Below, in pieces: positions 43,050 through 53,253 of a stretch of 64,000 bases of DNA. A program made the translations under genes and the position numbers. The notes under the pieces are model-generated. The model was not told the origin of the DNA. It did not search any database and saw nothing but the letters and a program-made list of their open reading frames with translations. Source of the stretch: Dyadobacter sp. CY261 (GTDB lineage: Bacteria; Bacteroidota; Bacteroidia; Cytophagales; Spirosomataceae); contig NZ_JAKCPW010000010.1 in assembly GCF_021440085.1 (NCBI RefSeq), forward strand, positions 248,001 to 312,000, given 5' to 3'. How positions within the stretch are numbered: the stretch's first letter is position 1; each line of letters opens with the position of its first letter.

Positions 43050-46000
43050 CACTTTTTTGAAAACCAATAAATTACCGGATCCGACTCTCCGTTTTTGTTC
43101 GGCAATGCGATTACTTTCCCTCCTTTTATCTTTTCAGTTTTGCCCAAAATAGCGCCGCTGCGTGCGTTGATGCGTTGCAAATAATAAGTCCCGGCAAATC
43201 GCGTCAGATCAGCCTCGATAGAAGCATTGTTTTCCTGATAAATAACGAGCGCTTCACTTTCCTTAGACAAAATATATCGGCCCCTGGCTACCACAGGTTG
43301 CATTTCCCGGATAGCCTCCAAAAACGCTTCCGGCAAAGCAGGAACCGCGCTTACCGAGCCCCCTGCCAGTAAGACCGCCCATGCGTACTGATCGGCGCCA
43401 TTGGCATTGTACAGCACCGCTTTTCCGGGGTATTTTTTTTTGTATTCCAAAACAGCATCATAAACTGAACCGAATGACACCTTACCCGTTTTCTGAATGC
43501 GCGCGTGCTGGCGCGGCGCTAGATTTTTGCCTCCTTCCGGCGCATAGTCGGTGCCGTTTTCCCGGCGGTGCCAGTAGCGGATGTCGATGATATCGACCAG
43601 CGCGGCAGACTTCGGATCTACTAGAATAGCGTCCTGCACGTCTTTGGTCGTACTCAATGCTACCCATGCATTTTTACCCTTTTCGCGCTCCCACTCTCCG
43701 ATCACGTCCAGCCAGAACCGCACAAAATGCAGCGGGCCGGTATATTCGGCGCTGATGAACTGGATCACGCCGCTCTGCCCTGCGAAATTGTCGAGACATT
43801 GCCGGATGTAGGCCCGATGCAATGCCTTTCTTTCGGGGTTAGCAATGTCGTAAAACTGATCGGCCATAAAAATGCGTTTGTCCCCGGCATAAGGCGGAGG
43901 TTCGGGGAAGCCGGTCGCATTAATATTGTTGGCCGTGCGCCACGGAAAATCGGCATAATGCGCACCGGCTTCGAGGATATTGTGCTGGAAATAATTTTGA
44001 TGGTAGAGCAAAAGGCCTTTCTGGTCGGCCAGCGTTACAAACTCGCGCAGGCGGTTCCAGTACCATTCATTGTACTGTTTCAGGTCATATTTACTGAGAT
44101 CGTCCCAGGCTGCCTCCATTCCGCTTCGGGCAAACGGCTGTTCGTAAAATGGTGGCCAGGTTTCACCATCGATGCGCCGGATACGCTCGTGGTCGTCGCG
44201 GCGGCGGTCGTACCAAAGGCCATAATTATGGTCTACAACGGTGATATGCTGTGTTTTCAGTGAATCGGTCATTGATCGCAAATCATCGGTAAAACCCTTA
44301 CCGATGCGGCCCGGCACATAGCGGGTAATGTGTGGCTTGGCAGCATTCACATCGTGCGGACGGATGCTCCCACGCCACCAGGGCACTTCATGGCGACTAC
44401 CGGTAACGACCTCGTTGCCACGCACCAACCAGCCATTATAGACTGCCAATGCGGGTAACATTTTTGTATTGTCAGTTTTGGTAAAACCAATTTCATCAAT
44501 GGATTTGGCAGTGGCCGAAACTACTGGAATCGGATTGCGTTGCGGGGCCTGATCGATCCAGTCAGTAAGCAAAATAGTAGGCTGTTGCGAACCTGCGACT
44601 AATGCAGCCGCCTGTTCGAGGGTCGGGCTGCTGGACGCTTCGGTTGCTTTGGGTACTAAAAAAGATTTAGCCAAAACCGGCTTGCCCAGCCGATCGGCCA
44701 GTTGCGCGTAATACAAGCTCTGCGGCTGGATATGCTCATTTACGTTCTCCCAAAAACCATCCCCGGCAAACTGCGCCCACGCCCCGAATGCGAAGTTCTG
44801 AGCCCCAGGCGGAGCGAAATTCTCGATCCCCGACGCCGAGCATTGCCAGAACACCGAATTAGCGGCGGTCCATCCTGCTCCCTGGCCGTCCTGGCCCCGG
44901 TTTTTGAAAGTCAAGGCATGCCCATCAACATTCACAATATCAAACAGCACACCCGAAGCCCAGCTATCCATTGCCCCGCTGAACCCGTTCGGCAAATGCG
45001 ATTCGCATTGTACAAATGCATTCGGCCCCGGCGCGCAAAAGCCGGTTGCAAAGTCATGAACACCATTTTGAGCATAGCAACGTTGGAAAAGCGTTTGCCC
45101 ACCTTGTGTAAAAAATGTATTACGCCGTTGCCCCGCAATCTCAGAAACCGGTTGCAATGATTTGCAATCCTCCACAGTAACTTTCGAAGCCGATTCATAC
45201 ACAGCCACCGCCGATCCCGCCAGATGCCGGAAAGTAACCTGCCTCACCCACGCATTCTCGGTATTTTCAAAGGTAATGCCCATCCAGCGATGGTTTTCGT
45301 CTTTTAAATTCTTCTGGTCAAATGTAGATTCGATCCGCAGGTTTTCGACACCTGTCTGACTAATGCGCCCATTCCATTGATAGGGAATCACAAACCCGCC
45401 GCCAAACTCGGTGTCCAATGCGGTTGTAACAGGCGCATCAATGGTAATGCGCTTGCCCGAAATGGCGGTTATGGTCCGGTCCCAGGTGATATCGCGCTGT
45501 CCGGGTTTCCAGCCCAGCCAACCGGTTTCGCCTCCAAACTCCTCCATTCGCAGGCTTTTGACCCACTCAACCGTAGAAGGCCGCACAATGCGAACACGGT
45601 CGCCGACTCTGAGCAAGCTTGCATTTTCAACTTCAAAAGAAAGCGCATTGACAGGCACATAAGTATCTGTAACCCGCATTTTTGGTTTTAATACCAGATC
45701 ATCTTCTCCCAAAACACGAATCATGGTCTCCCGCGTACGCCCGTCCCCGAGTAGCACCGTGCCACCCTCGCCCATTCCAGCGCCCCGTAAAACAACACCT
45801 GACTTCCTAATGACAACCCCTGACAAAACACGATGCATACCAGCACCCAGCAGCACCGTGCCCCGCAAGCCGTTCACGTCCAGGGGTAAATCGCCCACGT
45901 AATCGACTGCGGCCTGAATGCGCGCCGTGGCATCGCCCTCGCGTGCGGGGACGGTGACGCGGACGGCTGCATCCGGGATCGCCAGCGACCCGCTCATATA

Positions 46001-46174
46001 GCCTGCGAACGAAAAATCGACAATGCGATTGCCAAGCGAATCAGGTGCGTAATTTAACCGGCCATCTTCGGCCAATGCAACTGGCGAAGGCTTCCCTGGC
46101 TTTTTCTGGCAGAAGGCCATGGGCATCAAAAGAAAATACAATCCTGCCAGAGACAGGACCGTATCCGGTTTCAT
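43049..46174 (-). CDS. Two-part secreted protein: pectate-lyase-like beta-helix plus DUF6298-like barrel
   Basis: This is a 1041-aa secreted protein from MKPDTVLSLAGLYFLLMPMAFC (ATG 46174; an ATG at 46231 would overlap the PL1 gene). Residues ~70-500 look like a right-handed parallel beta-helix, with GVVIRKSGVVLRGAGMGEGG and FENTENAWVRQVTFRHLAGSA. The second half (about 570-960) resembles a TIM-barrel-like hydrolase of the DUF6298 kind (WWRGSIRPHDVNAAKPHITRY cut short here; then LLYHQNYFQHNI and QFISAEYTGPLHF with a possible catalytic Glu), followed by a small beta domain. It could combine polyuronide binding or cleavage with a glycosidase. The pairing is seen in the sequence; the activity is not. 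Confidence 0.75.
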   Translation of the reverse strand: MKPDTVLSLAGLYFLLMPMAFCQKKPGKPSPVALAEDGRLNYAPDSLGNRIVDFSFAGYMSGSLAIPDAAVRVTVPAREGDATARIQAAVDYVGDLPLDVNGLRGTVLLGAGMHRVLSGVVIRKSGVVLRGAGMGEGGTVLLGDGRTRETMIRVLGEDDLVLKPKMRVTDTYVPVNALSFEVENASLLRVGDRVRIVRPSTVEWVKSLRMEEFGGETGWLGWKPGQRDITWDRTITAISGKRITIDAPVTTALDTEFGGGFVIPYQWNGRISQTGVENLRIESTFDQKNLKDENHRWMGITFENTENAWVRQVTFRHLAGSAVAVYESASKVTVEDCKSLQPVSEIAGQRRNTFFTQGGQTLFQRCYAQNGVHDFATGFCAPGPNAFVQCESHLPNGFSGAMDSWASGVLFDIVNVDGHALTFKNRGQDGQGAGWTAANSVFWQCSASGIENFAPPGAQNFAFGAWAQFAGDGFWENVNEHIQPQSLYYAQLADRLGKPVLAKSFLVPKATEASSSPTLEQAAALVAGSQQPTILLTDWIDQAPQRNPIPVVSATAKSIDEIGFTKTDNTKMLPALAVYNGWLVRGNEVVTGSRHEVPWWRGSIRPHDVNAAKPHITRYVPGRIGKGFTDDLRSMTDSLKTQHITVVDHNYGLWYDRRRDDHERIRRIDGETWPPFYEQPFARSGMEAAWDDLSKYDLKQYNEWYWNRLREFVTLADQKGLLLYHQNYFQHNILEAGAHYADFPWRTANNINATGFPEPPPYAGDKRIFMADQFYDIANPERKALHRAYIRQCLDNFAGQSGVIQFISAEYTGPLHFVRFWLDVIGEWEREKGKNAWVALSTTKDVQDAILVDPKSAALVDIIDIRYWHRRENGTDYAPEGGKNLAPRQHARIQKTGKVSFGSVYDAVLEYKKKYPGKAVLYNANGADQYAWAVLLAGGSVSAVPALPEAFLEAIREMQPVVARGRYILSKESEALVIYQENNASIEADLTRFAGTYYLQRINARSGAILGKTEKIKGGKVIALPNKNGESDPVIYWFSKK

Positions 46175-46211
46175 CACCTTAACCAAGTATCTCAGTCTGT
46201 CCAATGGAATC

Positions 46212-47909
46212 CTATTTTTGACCCGGCGCACCTTTCAGCGATGCCAGGGTATCGTGGTTGTTTTTTGGGTTTTTCCAATCCATTTTCTTCTTGGGATCGA
46301 TGCCGTTGATGAACTTTTCAATATTGGAATAACCGTCCCCGCTCATGTCTTTCCGGGCATCTGATGGATCTTTCGGATTCAAACCGTATTTCATTTCCCA
46401 GTCATTGGGCATACCATCATCGTCCGAATCGGGATAAGGCGTGCCTTTATATTCGGGATAGCCTCCTACCTGCGAAATGTCGGTGATAATGCCGTTTTTA
46501 TAAGAATCGATCGGCAGGCGACGGTGCTCAAACTGCTTCTCCGGCAATTTTACGCCATCGATCGGATTGATCTTTCCTGTACGTACCTGTGTGGTCACGC
46601 GCGCATCCACCGGATCGCGTTTTGGGAGCGTGGCACCTGCATTCGCGATCACATAATCGAACGATTCTTTCGCGCTCATGATCGGAAACTGTGGCATAGG
46701 CAGCGGCTCGCCCCATTTGATATTGTCAGTGTATTTGCCTGCGTTCGGCAGATCTTCCACCTGCACGCCGCCGTCCCAGTTGTTTTTGGTGATCTTGTCG
46801 TGGCCTTCCATGATGTTGCCATTCACGAAGGCACGTCCGTAAACCTGGTATTTCAGTTTGCTGCGTCCCGCCTCCGGTTTCAAAATGCGGTAACCGATCG
46901 GCGAGTCCGTTGGCGTTTGCGGACCCGGTTTGAAGTAATTATTGACGATATTATACATCGCGCGGTAATCGCCGCCGTCGATGGAGCGGTGCACCCAGTT
47001 GAACACCACATTGTTTACAAAATTGAATACCCCGAACCAACCGATCGATGGGTTGCGGCCCGCATTATTCGCCCAGAGGTTCCGCATGAACGTACAGTTC
47101 TCCCCGCCTAATGTGCTGCCAAATGAATGATTCCAGGTATCGAGTGTCTCGGAGAAGATCGAGTTCTGAATGGTAATGTTTACGGTCGGGAGTTTCTGCT
47201 CTTGCACACCGGTGCTGTCGTTGTACATATGCCGGTACATCGACATGTTTTCATCCAATCCCCAGCTGGCCGAAACGTGGTCGATCATGATGTTGCCCAC
47301 AGGGTTACCACCAATCGAATCATCGCGACGGCCCACGAAAGTCTCACCCCGGCGGAAACGCATATGCCTCACCACCACGTCGTGGGTGTTGATCCACACA
47401 CTTTCTCCCGCCACGCAAACGCCGTCGCCAGGCGCAGTTTGGCCGGCAATCGTAATGTAAGGAGCGCGGATAATGAGCGGCGTTTTCAGACGGATAATGC
47501 CTGCCACATTGAACACGATAATGCGCGCCCCGCCCTGCTCACACGCATCGCGCAATGTTCCCGGACCGCTATCTGCCAAGCTTTTCACCACATACACCTT
47601 GCCTCCGCGACCGCCAAAACTGAATGCACCTCCGCCCTCCGCACCCGGGAACGCCGGAATGTCGGACTGCGGCAAATCCACCGGCCGCGCCGCCCAGGGA
47701 ATATAAGGCTTGCCCTTTTTTGCCTCGGCTTCGATAATAGGCAATGCTTTCTGCCACGCGATTTCCGACTTGCGTTCAGCTTCCGCCAGCAGCGAATCGC
47801 TCGTTTTTTTAGCCGCAGCAGGGATTTTCGGGTATTGGGCAAATGCGCTGTGGCCGAGCAGGAAGCTGGCTAATGCAAGTCGGAGTGAAAGTTTTGGGAT
47901 AGATGTCAT
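46212..47909 (-). CDS. Pectate lyase (PL1-type) with C-terminal calcium repeats
   Basis: This is a 565-aa secreted lyase. Signal peptide: LLGHSAFAQ. The beta-helix (about 85-340) opens with IPAFPGAEGGGAFSFGGRGG and shows LADSGPGTLRDACEQ, APYITIAGQTAPGDGV, the active-site strand MIDHVSASWGLDENMSMY, and NCTFMRNLWANNAGRNP. This is the pattern of PL1 pectate lyases of environmental Bacteroidota. Near the C-terminus, YPDSDDDGMPNDWEMKY and DMSGDGYSNIEKFINGIDP form thrombospondin-type-3/dockerin-like calcium-binding repeats. It cleaves polygalacturonate by beta-elimination and is the first enzyme gene after SusCD in this PUL. Confidence 0.9.
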   Translation of the reverse strand: MTSIPKLSLRLALASFLLGHSAFAQYPKIPAAAKKTSDSLLAEAERKSEIAWQKALPIIEAEAKKGKPYIPWAARPVDLPQSDIPAFPGAEGGGAFSFGGRGGKVYVVKSLADSGPGTLRDACEQGGARIIVFNVAGIIRLKTPLIIRAPYITIAGQTAPGDGVCVAGESVWINTHDVVVRHMRFRRGETFVGRRDDSIGGNPVGNIMIDHVSASWGLDENMSMYRHMYNDSTGVQEQKLPTVNITIQNSIFSETLDTWNHSFGSTLGGENCTFMRNLWANNAGRNPSIGWFGVFNFVNNVVFNWVHRSIDGGDYRAMYNIVNNYFKPGPQTPTDSPIGYRILKPEAGRSKLKYQVYGRAFVNGNIMEGHDKITKNNWDGGVQVEDLPNAGKYTDNIKWGEPLPMPQFPIMSAKESFDYVIANAGATLPKRDPVDARVTTQVRTGKINPIDGVKLPEKQFEHRRLPIDSYKNGIITDISQVGGYPEYKGTPYPDSDDDGMPNDWEMKYGLNPKDPSDARKDMSGDGYSNIEKFINGIDPKKKMDWKNPKNNHDTLASLKGAPGQK

Positions 47910-47994
47910 ATTTATTTTAAGTCTTAGGATTTGTAATTATTTGTCGAGTGCGCTCAGACCGACATTGTACATTTTCTCACACCAAAATTGAACA

Positions 47995-49749
47995 TCACTT
48001 CAACGGGTCGAACGTCCCCGATGGCCAGCCTATGTTTTGTTCCAATTTTGGATTATTGGTCAATGCCTGCTGCGGGAGTGCGAAGAAGTAATATTCTGGT
48101 TTCCAGTTCACCAGGTATTTGGTATCCAGTTTTTTAGGTATTATTTCAAAATAGTTTTTGTAAACGGAATCGAGGTTCATGCCGTCGCGTTTTGTCGCAA
48201 ACTCTTCCGGCGTAATGGCATTGGTTTTCAGATTAATGGTCACCCCGTTTCGGCTTTTGCCATTCAACACGGTTTCAAATTTCTTCCACCGGCGCAGGTC
48301 GTAAAAGCGCTTTCCTTCAAATGCCAGCTCGACTTGTCTTTCGTGCAAAATAGCCTCAAACATCTCCGTACGTGACATTTTAGGGTCCAAACCATAATAC
48401 CCATCCGCGCCCGGCTCGATACCGGCCCGCTTGCGAAGCTCGGTCAGTTGTGCGTAGGCCTCATCCAACTTGTTCACCCCACAAGCCGCTTCGGCAAAAT
48501 TGAGCATGACCTCGGCATAGCGCATTTCGATCCAATCGGTGCCTGCATTGGCGACCGATCCCGCAGGAAGGTTCGGATCAATGGCTTTGCGACAATAAAA
48601 TCCGGTAGTCGTGGCTTTCTGCTCCACGGTTTTGTTGTTTACAAAATAGGTCCACAAACGATAGTTCGTATTGCCGTTCATCTGCCAGGTAGCACCATTG
48701 AATGCGATAGTTTGGTTAAAACGCGGGTCGCGATTTTTGTAAAATAGCTTTTCGTCGTAACCCGAACCCTTTTCGGTGATACGCTTGCCATTTTTCATCG
48801 CAAACGCCTGTGTGATTTCCCAGGTAGGCTGGTTGGAGCCACCAGCGGTACCCAGGTAAGAAGGACGGGTATTGTTGTCCCAGGTCATGTTTTTATTGAT
48901 CTGGTCGCCGACCTTATTGTTATAGCAGGTCACCCACACCGCTTCGGGGTTGTTCACCTCCTGAAACCAGAGATCACTAAAACTGCCGTGTAACTTGAAC
49001 CCGTTAGCGGAAAGCAGTTCGATAGCCTTTTTGTTGGCATCATAAGCCGCCTGCCAGCGCTCGGGCATGTCATTCGGATTGAACTGCGGACTGGCGAAAG
49101 TCAGCAGAATGCGACCCTTATAGCCTGCCGCCGCGCCGCTGGTAATACGGCCCCAGTCGTTGGTGTTGCCCCACCGGCCCGGGAGGTTGGCAATGCTGTA
49201 ATCGAGATCTTTCACGATGAGGGCAATGCTCTCAGACGTGCTGCTGCGCGGGATCGCGGCTTCTTCTTTGGCCTCTTCGCCCACACCTTCAAGCGGTTGA
49301 AGCACCATTGGAACGCCTCCGTAGAGTTGTACCAGGTCCCAATAGCGATGGGCGCGGAAGAATGTAACCTGCGCCATCAAACGGTTTTTGACATCCTCAC
49401 TCAATGAGCCCAACGCCAACTTGACCAGGAACTGGTTGATAGAGCGTATCTTACCATAATTGTTTGTCGCATTTACGCCTATCCCGAAGTCCTGAACAGT
49501 ATTAACCTGCACGGTGCCTTCGAAAAACCGGCTTTCCCCACCAATTTCATCGGTGCATTTCAGAAAATCGGTCGATGGCCAGGTTGGCAGATTTTGGTCA
49601 TACACATAATCCACATAACCTTTCGCGAGCAGCGTGTCGTTAAAAACCTCCTCCTCGTTGAATGCGGAAAGGTCTGTTTTGTCCAATATATTTTCGCAGC
49701 CTGTCAATACAATGCCGATCAATGCTGCTATTATCCAATGCTTTTTCAT
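47995..49749 (-). CDS. SusD/RagB lipoprotein (pectin PUL)
   Basis: This is a 584-aa surface glycan-binding lipoprotein. The lipobox is IVLTGC (Cys18). Family marks include RSINQFLVKLALGSL, VTFFRAHRYWDLVQLYGGVPMVL (the conserved helix), ASPQFNPNDMPERWQAAYDANKKAI, and the C-terminal MFEAILHERQVELAFEGKRFYDLRRWKKFE. It begins 16 bp after the SusC stop and pairs with it. Longer than average SusD, as usual for pectin-type systems. Confidence 0.95.
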   Translation of the reverse strand: MKKHWIIAALIGIVLTGCENILDKTDLSAFNEEEVFNDTLLAKGYVDYVYDQNLPTWPSTDFLKCTDEIGGESRFFEGTVQVNTVQDFGIGVNATNNYGKIRSINQFLVKLALGSLSEDVKNRLMAQVTFFRAHRYWDLVQLYGGVPMVLQPLEGVGEEAKEEAAIPRSSTSESIALIVKDLDYSIANLPGRWGNTNDWGRITSGAAAGYKGRILLTFASPQFNPNDMPERWQAAYDANKKAIELLSANGFKLHGSFSDLWFQEVNNPEAVWVTCYNNKVGDQINKNMTWDNNTRPSYLGTAGGSNQPTWEITQAFAMKNGKRITEKGSGYDEKLFYKNRDPRFNQTIAFNGATWQMNGNTNYRLWTYFVNNKTVEQKATTTGFYCRKAIDPNLPAGSVANAGTDWIEMRYAEVMLNFAEAACGVNKLDEAYAQLTELRKRAGIEPGADGYYGLDPKMSRTEMFEAILHERQVELAFEGKRFYDLRRWKKFETVLNGKSRNGVTINLKTNAITPEEFATKRDGMNLDSVYKNYFEIIPKKLDTKYLVNWKPEYYFFALPQQALTNNPKLEQNIGWPSGTFDPLK

Positions 49750-49765
49750 GGATATCCCGATTTAA

Positions 49766-52700
49766 TTAAAGTGAAAGGTTTAATCCCAGTGACCAGGTCC
49801 GCATTTGCGGGTATACATTGTAGGCGCCCGAAGCAGCCTTGTAGTCAAACGGGTTGACAAAAGTGAACGGGTTCATACCCACAGCGATGATCTTCATCGA
49901 ACTGATCCCCAGTTTTTTAGCCACATTCTGATTCAGCTGATAAGATACATTCAGGCTGCGCATATTGAATGCGAATGCATTGCGGAACCAGAATGAGGAA
50001 ACGATCGAATAGGTTTCTTCATAGTAAGGATCGGGATACTTCGCTCCCGGGTTTTCGGCAGTGTAATGATCTGCCCAGAAAACCGGGCGGGAAATGTCTT
50101 TCGCGGCCTTTTTACGCGCGTCGCCGTCCACAATACCCTGCCCGCCGAATGAGCCCGCCGTCACCACATCTACCTTAAATCCTTTAAACCCAAATCCGAA
50201 CGAAAGGCCGAAAGTATAATGGTTGTTTTCCTTTTTTGTCAGAAATTCCTGGTCGTCTTCGGTAATCTTGCCATCGGGTGCCGCATAGCTTCCGTCGGTC
50301 TGGCGCGGTCCGCGCAAATCCTGATAATAGAGCATACCCGGCTTGGGCGCGTAACCCATGATGGTGTAATCGGGGTTCTTTTCGAGGTAACGGTCCACCT
50401 CCTCCTGCGAGCGGAACATGCCCTGGTAGCGATACCCCTGCAAACCCCGGTCGCTGGACTGGCCCGTCGGATCGAGCCAGGTATTACGGTTGGTGGCAGC
50501 TACATCCACAAGAATGTTCTTATTGTCGCTCCACGCGAGGAATGCGCCGACGTTGTAGTCAAGATTCTTACCAATGCGGTCACTCCAGCCGGTCGCAAAT
50601 TCCAGCCCGAACGAGTTCACGGTCTCATAGTTCTCAGCTGGCATGACCGAGCCGATTGTGAGCGGAACCGACGAAGCGAGTGTCGTCAGCAGGTTATACC
50701 CATGATCGTGGTACGCATCGATGGTCGTCGACAAACGGTTGTTCAGGAAAGCCGCATCGATACCGACGTTCTTTTTCGTAACATCATCCCAGCGCCCGTA
50801 ATAGTTGGGCAGCTTTTCGAGCTTGATACCCACCGTACGGTCGCTGTTGCCGCCAAATACCGCACCATTGGAAGCTTGGGGGGTGTAGCGTTGGAGCCAT
50901 TGCCAGGCGGCAGTGCGGTCGCCACCGAGGAAACCGATCGAGGCGCGTAGTTTCAGGTTGTTGATGAAAGGTAATTTTTCACGGAAAAAGCGTTCTTCGG
51001 ACATCACCCACCCTGCCGAGAGCTGTGGGAATGTGCCCCAGCGATATTCGGGTGCAAACTTGGTGGAAGCATCCCGACGGAACGAAACCTCAAACAGGTA
51101 GCGGTCCGCGAAGCTATAATTCAAACGGCCCACATAGGAAAGGATGCCGCTTTCATTCGCCGCATTAGGACCAATATCCTTTGCTCCGAAAGCCGACATC
51201 AGGTAATCGTTACCGCCTTCAAAAATACCTTCCTTCATCGTGGCAATGCTTTCGGTATAAATCTCCGACTGCTCCACGAGCGCCAGCGCGCTCACCGAAT
51301 GCCGCCCGAAATCGCGTGCGTAGCTCAGATTGAAGTTCAGTTGGTAGCCGTCGGTATAACCGGGGTTGAAGCGCAGGCGGTCGCCGTTGTTCAGGCGCGT
51401 GGGCGCATTGGGCGTGCCTCCGTAAATGTGTTTGTTATCACCCAGCATCGAAAAACCATAGGTCTTATAATAAGTCCCAAACTGCTTGCCCCAGTCGTTG
51501 CCCAGGTTTTTGTTGTAAACCGTACGCAGTTTCAGGCCTTTTATAAACGGCACATTGTATTCGAGGTAAGCATTCACATTGAGCACCACATTGCGCGCCC
51601 GGGTGTAGTTGTTCAGCTTCTGGGCTTCGGAGAAATGGAAACCCGTCGTCCCGGATCCACCCGGCAAGAGCACCGGCAGACCGTCCACATAAGGCGGGAT
51701 GAACTGGGGTGTATTAAGCAGGTTGGTTACGTCCTTTTCGGCATTCTCACCACCTTGTTTGAGGTAAAACAGCTTGTTGTCGGACAGGTTGCCGCTCACG
51801 CCCAGACCTACTTTAATATGCTTCGTCACATTCACATCCGTACTCGCGCGGAAATTCCATTTCTTGTAGGTGATATTGTCGACGTTCCCATTCTGATAAA
51901 AATAAGTGGCACCTGCAAAGAAAGTCGCCCGCTCGGTACCACCGCTGATATTCACCGCATGGCGCGTATTCAGCGAAGGTTTCCAGGCCATATCGAACCA
52001 GTTATGATTGTTGTTTTTGAAATATTCGAGCTCATCCGGCGAATAGTATTCGGGATCAGTCGGTGCGAGTCCGCGACTGCGGTTGAAATCGTTCAGATAA
52101 GTCGCCAACTGGCTGCCATTCATCATTTTGGATTTATAAGAAGCATCCGAAACGCCCACTGTGGTCGTGTAGTTGACAGTGGGTTTGCCCGCTTTCCCGC
52201 GCTTTGTCCTGACCACCACCACACCCAAAGCCGCCCGCGCTCCGTACACGGCTGCAGCACCGTCTTTCAGGATCGAAAGGTTCTCGATTTCGGAGGCATC
52301 CAGTAACTGGAAATCGGCTTCGGAACGGATCACATCGTCGATAATGTACAGCGGCGAATTGCTGCCTCCGTCTTTGGATGCCTTCGTCGGGTTCCTGATT
52401 ACGATAGAGGCAGGTGTACCTGGCCGCGCTGTACCGCCACTGATGTTGACGCCGGGAAGTTTTCCGGCCAATGCGGAAGAGATATCACCCACCGGCAGTT
52501 CGTCTACATCCTTCATCCTAACGGTAGCCACAGCGCCTGTGAGATGTGAACGTTTCTGCTCGCCATAACCTACCACCACCACATCTTCCAATGCCTTCAC
52601 ATCCTGTTCGAGCACCACCGTGAGCGAGCCCCGGTTGGCAACGTCGATCGTCTGTTTCACAAACCCCACGTAGCTGACAATCACTGTGCCGCCATTTTCG

Positions 52701-52894
52701 GGCACATTCAAAACAAATTTCCCTTCTGCATCAGTGGCCGTTCCGGTAGTAGTGCCCGAAAGCAGGATCGAAACCCCGGGCATCGGTTCCTTCGAAACGT
52801 CATCGATCACAACGCCTTTCAGTACGCGGTTCTGTGCCTGTGCAGCAAAAGCTACCAGACACAGAGTGAAGATGAGTAGAAGTCCTCTTTTCAT
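49766..52894 (-). CDS. SusC/RagA TonB-dependent transporter (pectin PUL)
   Basis: This is a complete 1042-aa transporter. Signal peptide: CLVAFAAQAQ. The carboxypeptidase-like domain has LKGVVIDDVSKEPMPGVSIL. The plug entry reads KALEDVVVVGYGEQKRSHLTG, with IENLSILKDGAAAVYGARAALG in the plug and a barrel ending in WSLGLNLSL. No STN domain. It starts the roughly 17-kb minus-strand pectin PUL and has a Bacteroidota-type promoter about 80 bp upstream. Confidence 0.95.
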   Translation of the reverse strand: MKRGLLLIFTLCLVAFAAQAQNRVLKGVVIDDVSKEPMPGVSILLSGTTTGTATDAEGKFVLNVPENGGTVIVSYVGFVKQTIDVANRGSLTVVLEQDVKALEDVVVVGYGEQKRSHLTGAVATVRMKDVDELPVGDISSALAGKLPGVNISGGTARPGTPASIVIRNPTKASKDGGSNSPLYIIDDVIRSEADFQLLDASEIENLSILKDGAAAVYGARAALGVVVVRTKRGKAGKPTVNYTTTVGVSDASYKSKMMNGSQLATYLNDFNRSRGLAPTDPEYYSPDELEYFKNNNHNWFDMAWKPSLNTRHAVNISGGTERATFFAGATYFYQNGNVDNITYKKWNFRASTDVNVTKHIKVGLGVSGNLSDNKLFYLKQGGENAEKDVTNLLNTPQFIPPYVDGLPVLLPGGSGTTGFHFSEAQKLNNYTRARNVVLNVNAYLEYNVPFIKGLKLRTVYNKNLGNDWGKQFGTYYKTYGFSMLGDNKHIYGGTPNAPTRLNNGDRLRFNPGYTDGYQLNFNLSYARDFGRHSVSALALVEQSEIYTESIATMKEGIFEGGNDYLMSAFGAKDIGPNAANESGILSYVGRLNYSFADRYLFEVSFRRDASTKFAPEYRWGTFPQLSAGWVMSEERFFREKLPFINNLKLRASIGFLGGDRTAAWQWLQRYTPQASNGAVFGGNSDRTVGIKLEKLPNYYGRWDDVTKKNVGIDAAFLNNRLSTTIDAYHDHGYNLLTTLASSVPLTIGSVMPAENYETVNSFGLEFATGWSDRIGKNLDYNVGAFLAWSDNKNILVDVAATNRNTWLDPTGQSSDRGLQGYRYQGMFRSQEEVDRYLEKNPDYTIMGYAPKPGMLYYQDLRGPRQTDGSYAAPDGKITEDDQEFLTKKENNHYTFGLSFGFGFKGFKVDVVTAGSFGGQGIVDGDARKKAAKDISRPVFWADHYTAENPGAKYPDPYYEETYSIVSSFWFRNAFAFNMRSLNVSYQLNQNVAKKLGISSMKIIAVGMNPFTFVNPFDYKAASGAYNVYPQMRTWSLGLNLSL

Positions 52895-52972
52895 GTAATT
52901 GGGTCATTTAGAATATAACTATTTCAATACAATCGCCGGATTTCATTGATAAAGTCCAATCGAAACCACGAT

Positions 52973-53004
52973 CAAGTCTATTTACATGTCATATTCTTGC
53001 CAAA
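52973..53004 (-). promoter_or_regulatory. Bacteroidota-type promoter for the pectin-PUL susC
   Basis: On the minus strand TTTG (53004-53001) is followed after 20 nt by TAGACTTG (52980-52973), one mismatch from the TAnnTTTG consensus. Transcription would start near 52966, giving a leader of about 70 nt before the SusC ATG at 52894. The rest of 52895-53175 holds no gene. Confidence 0.5.
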
Positions 53005-53176
53005 CATTTGCCTAGATTTTTTTCTGCACACGATACCGGGAACGTTTGCAATGGATAGTATAACTTCTACTTGATGGCCCATTAGTGTGAAGTAGACACA
53101 ATTTCGATTATTTATTTTTAGTAGAAAATTAAAAACAAAACGAAATAATTATTGCACTATTCGAATAACATCATAG

Positions 53177-53222
53177 AAAAAGGTGTACCACCCGGCATTT
53201 TTCCCGGGCAACACACCTTTTA
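53177..53222 (-). terminator. Rho-independent terminator of the metallophosphoesterase gene
   Basis: AAAAGGTGT (53178-53186) pairs with ACACCTTTT (53213-53221), and inside it CCCGG pairs with CCGGG around a short loop. Read on the minus strand, the stem ends in TTTTT. It lies 32 bp after the stop codon at 53254. Confidence 0.8.
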
Positions 53223-53253
53223 ACCTCTCAGCCCCTGTACGAGCCAGCTTTGG

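Noticed and set aside
49594-52568. Several long plus-strand frames opposite the pectin-PUL susC/susD
   Set aside because: They are shadows caused by codon bias of the minus-strand genes; no domains and no start context.
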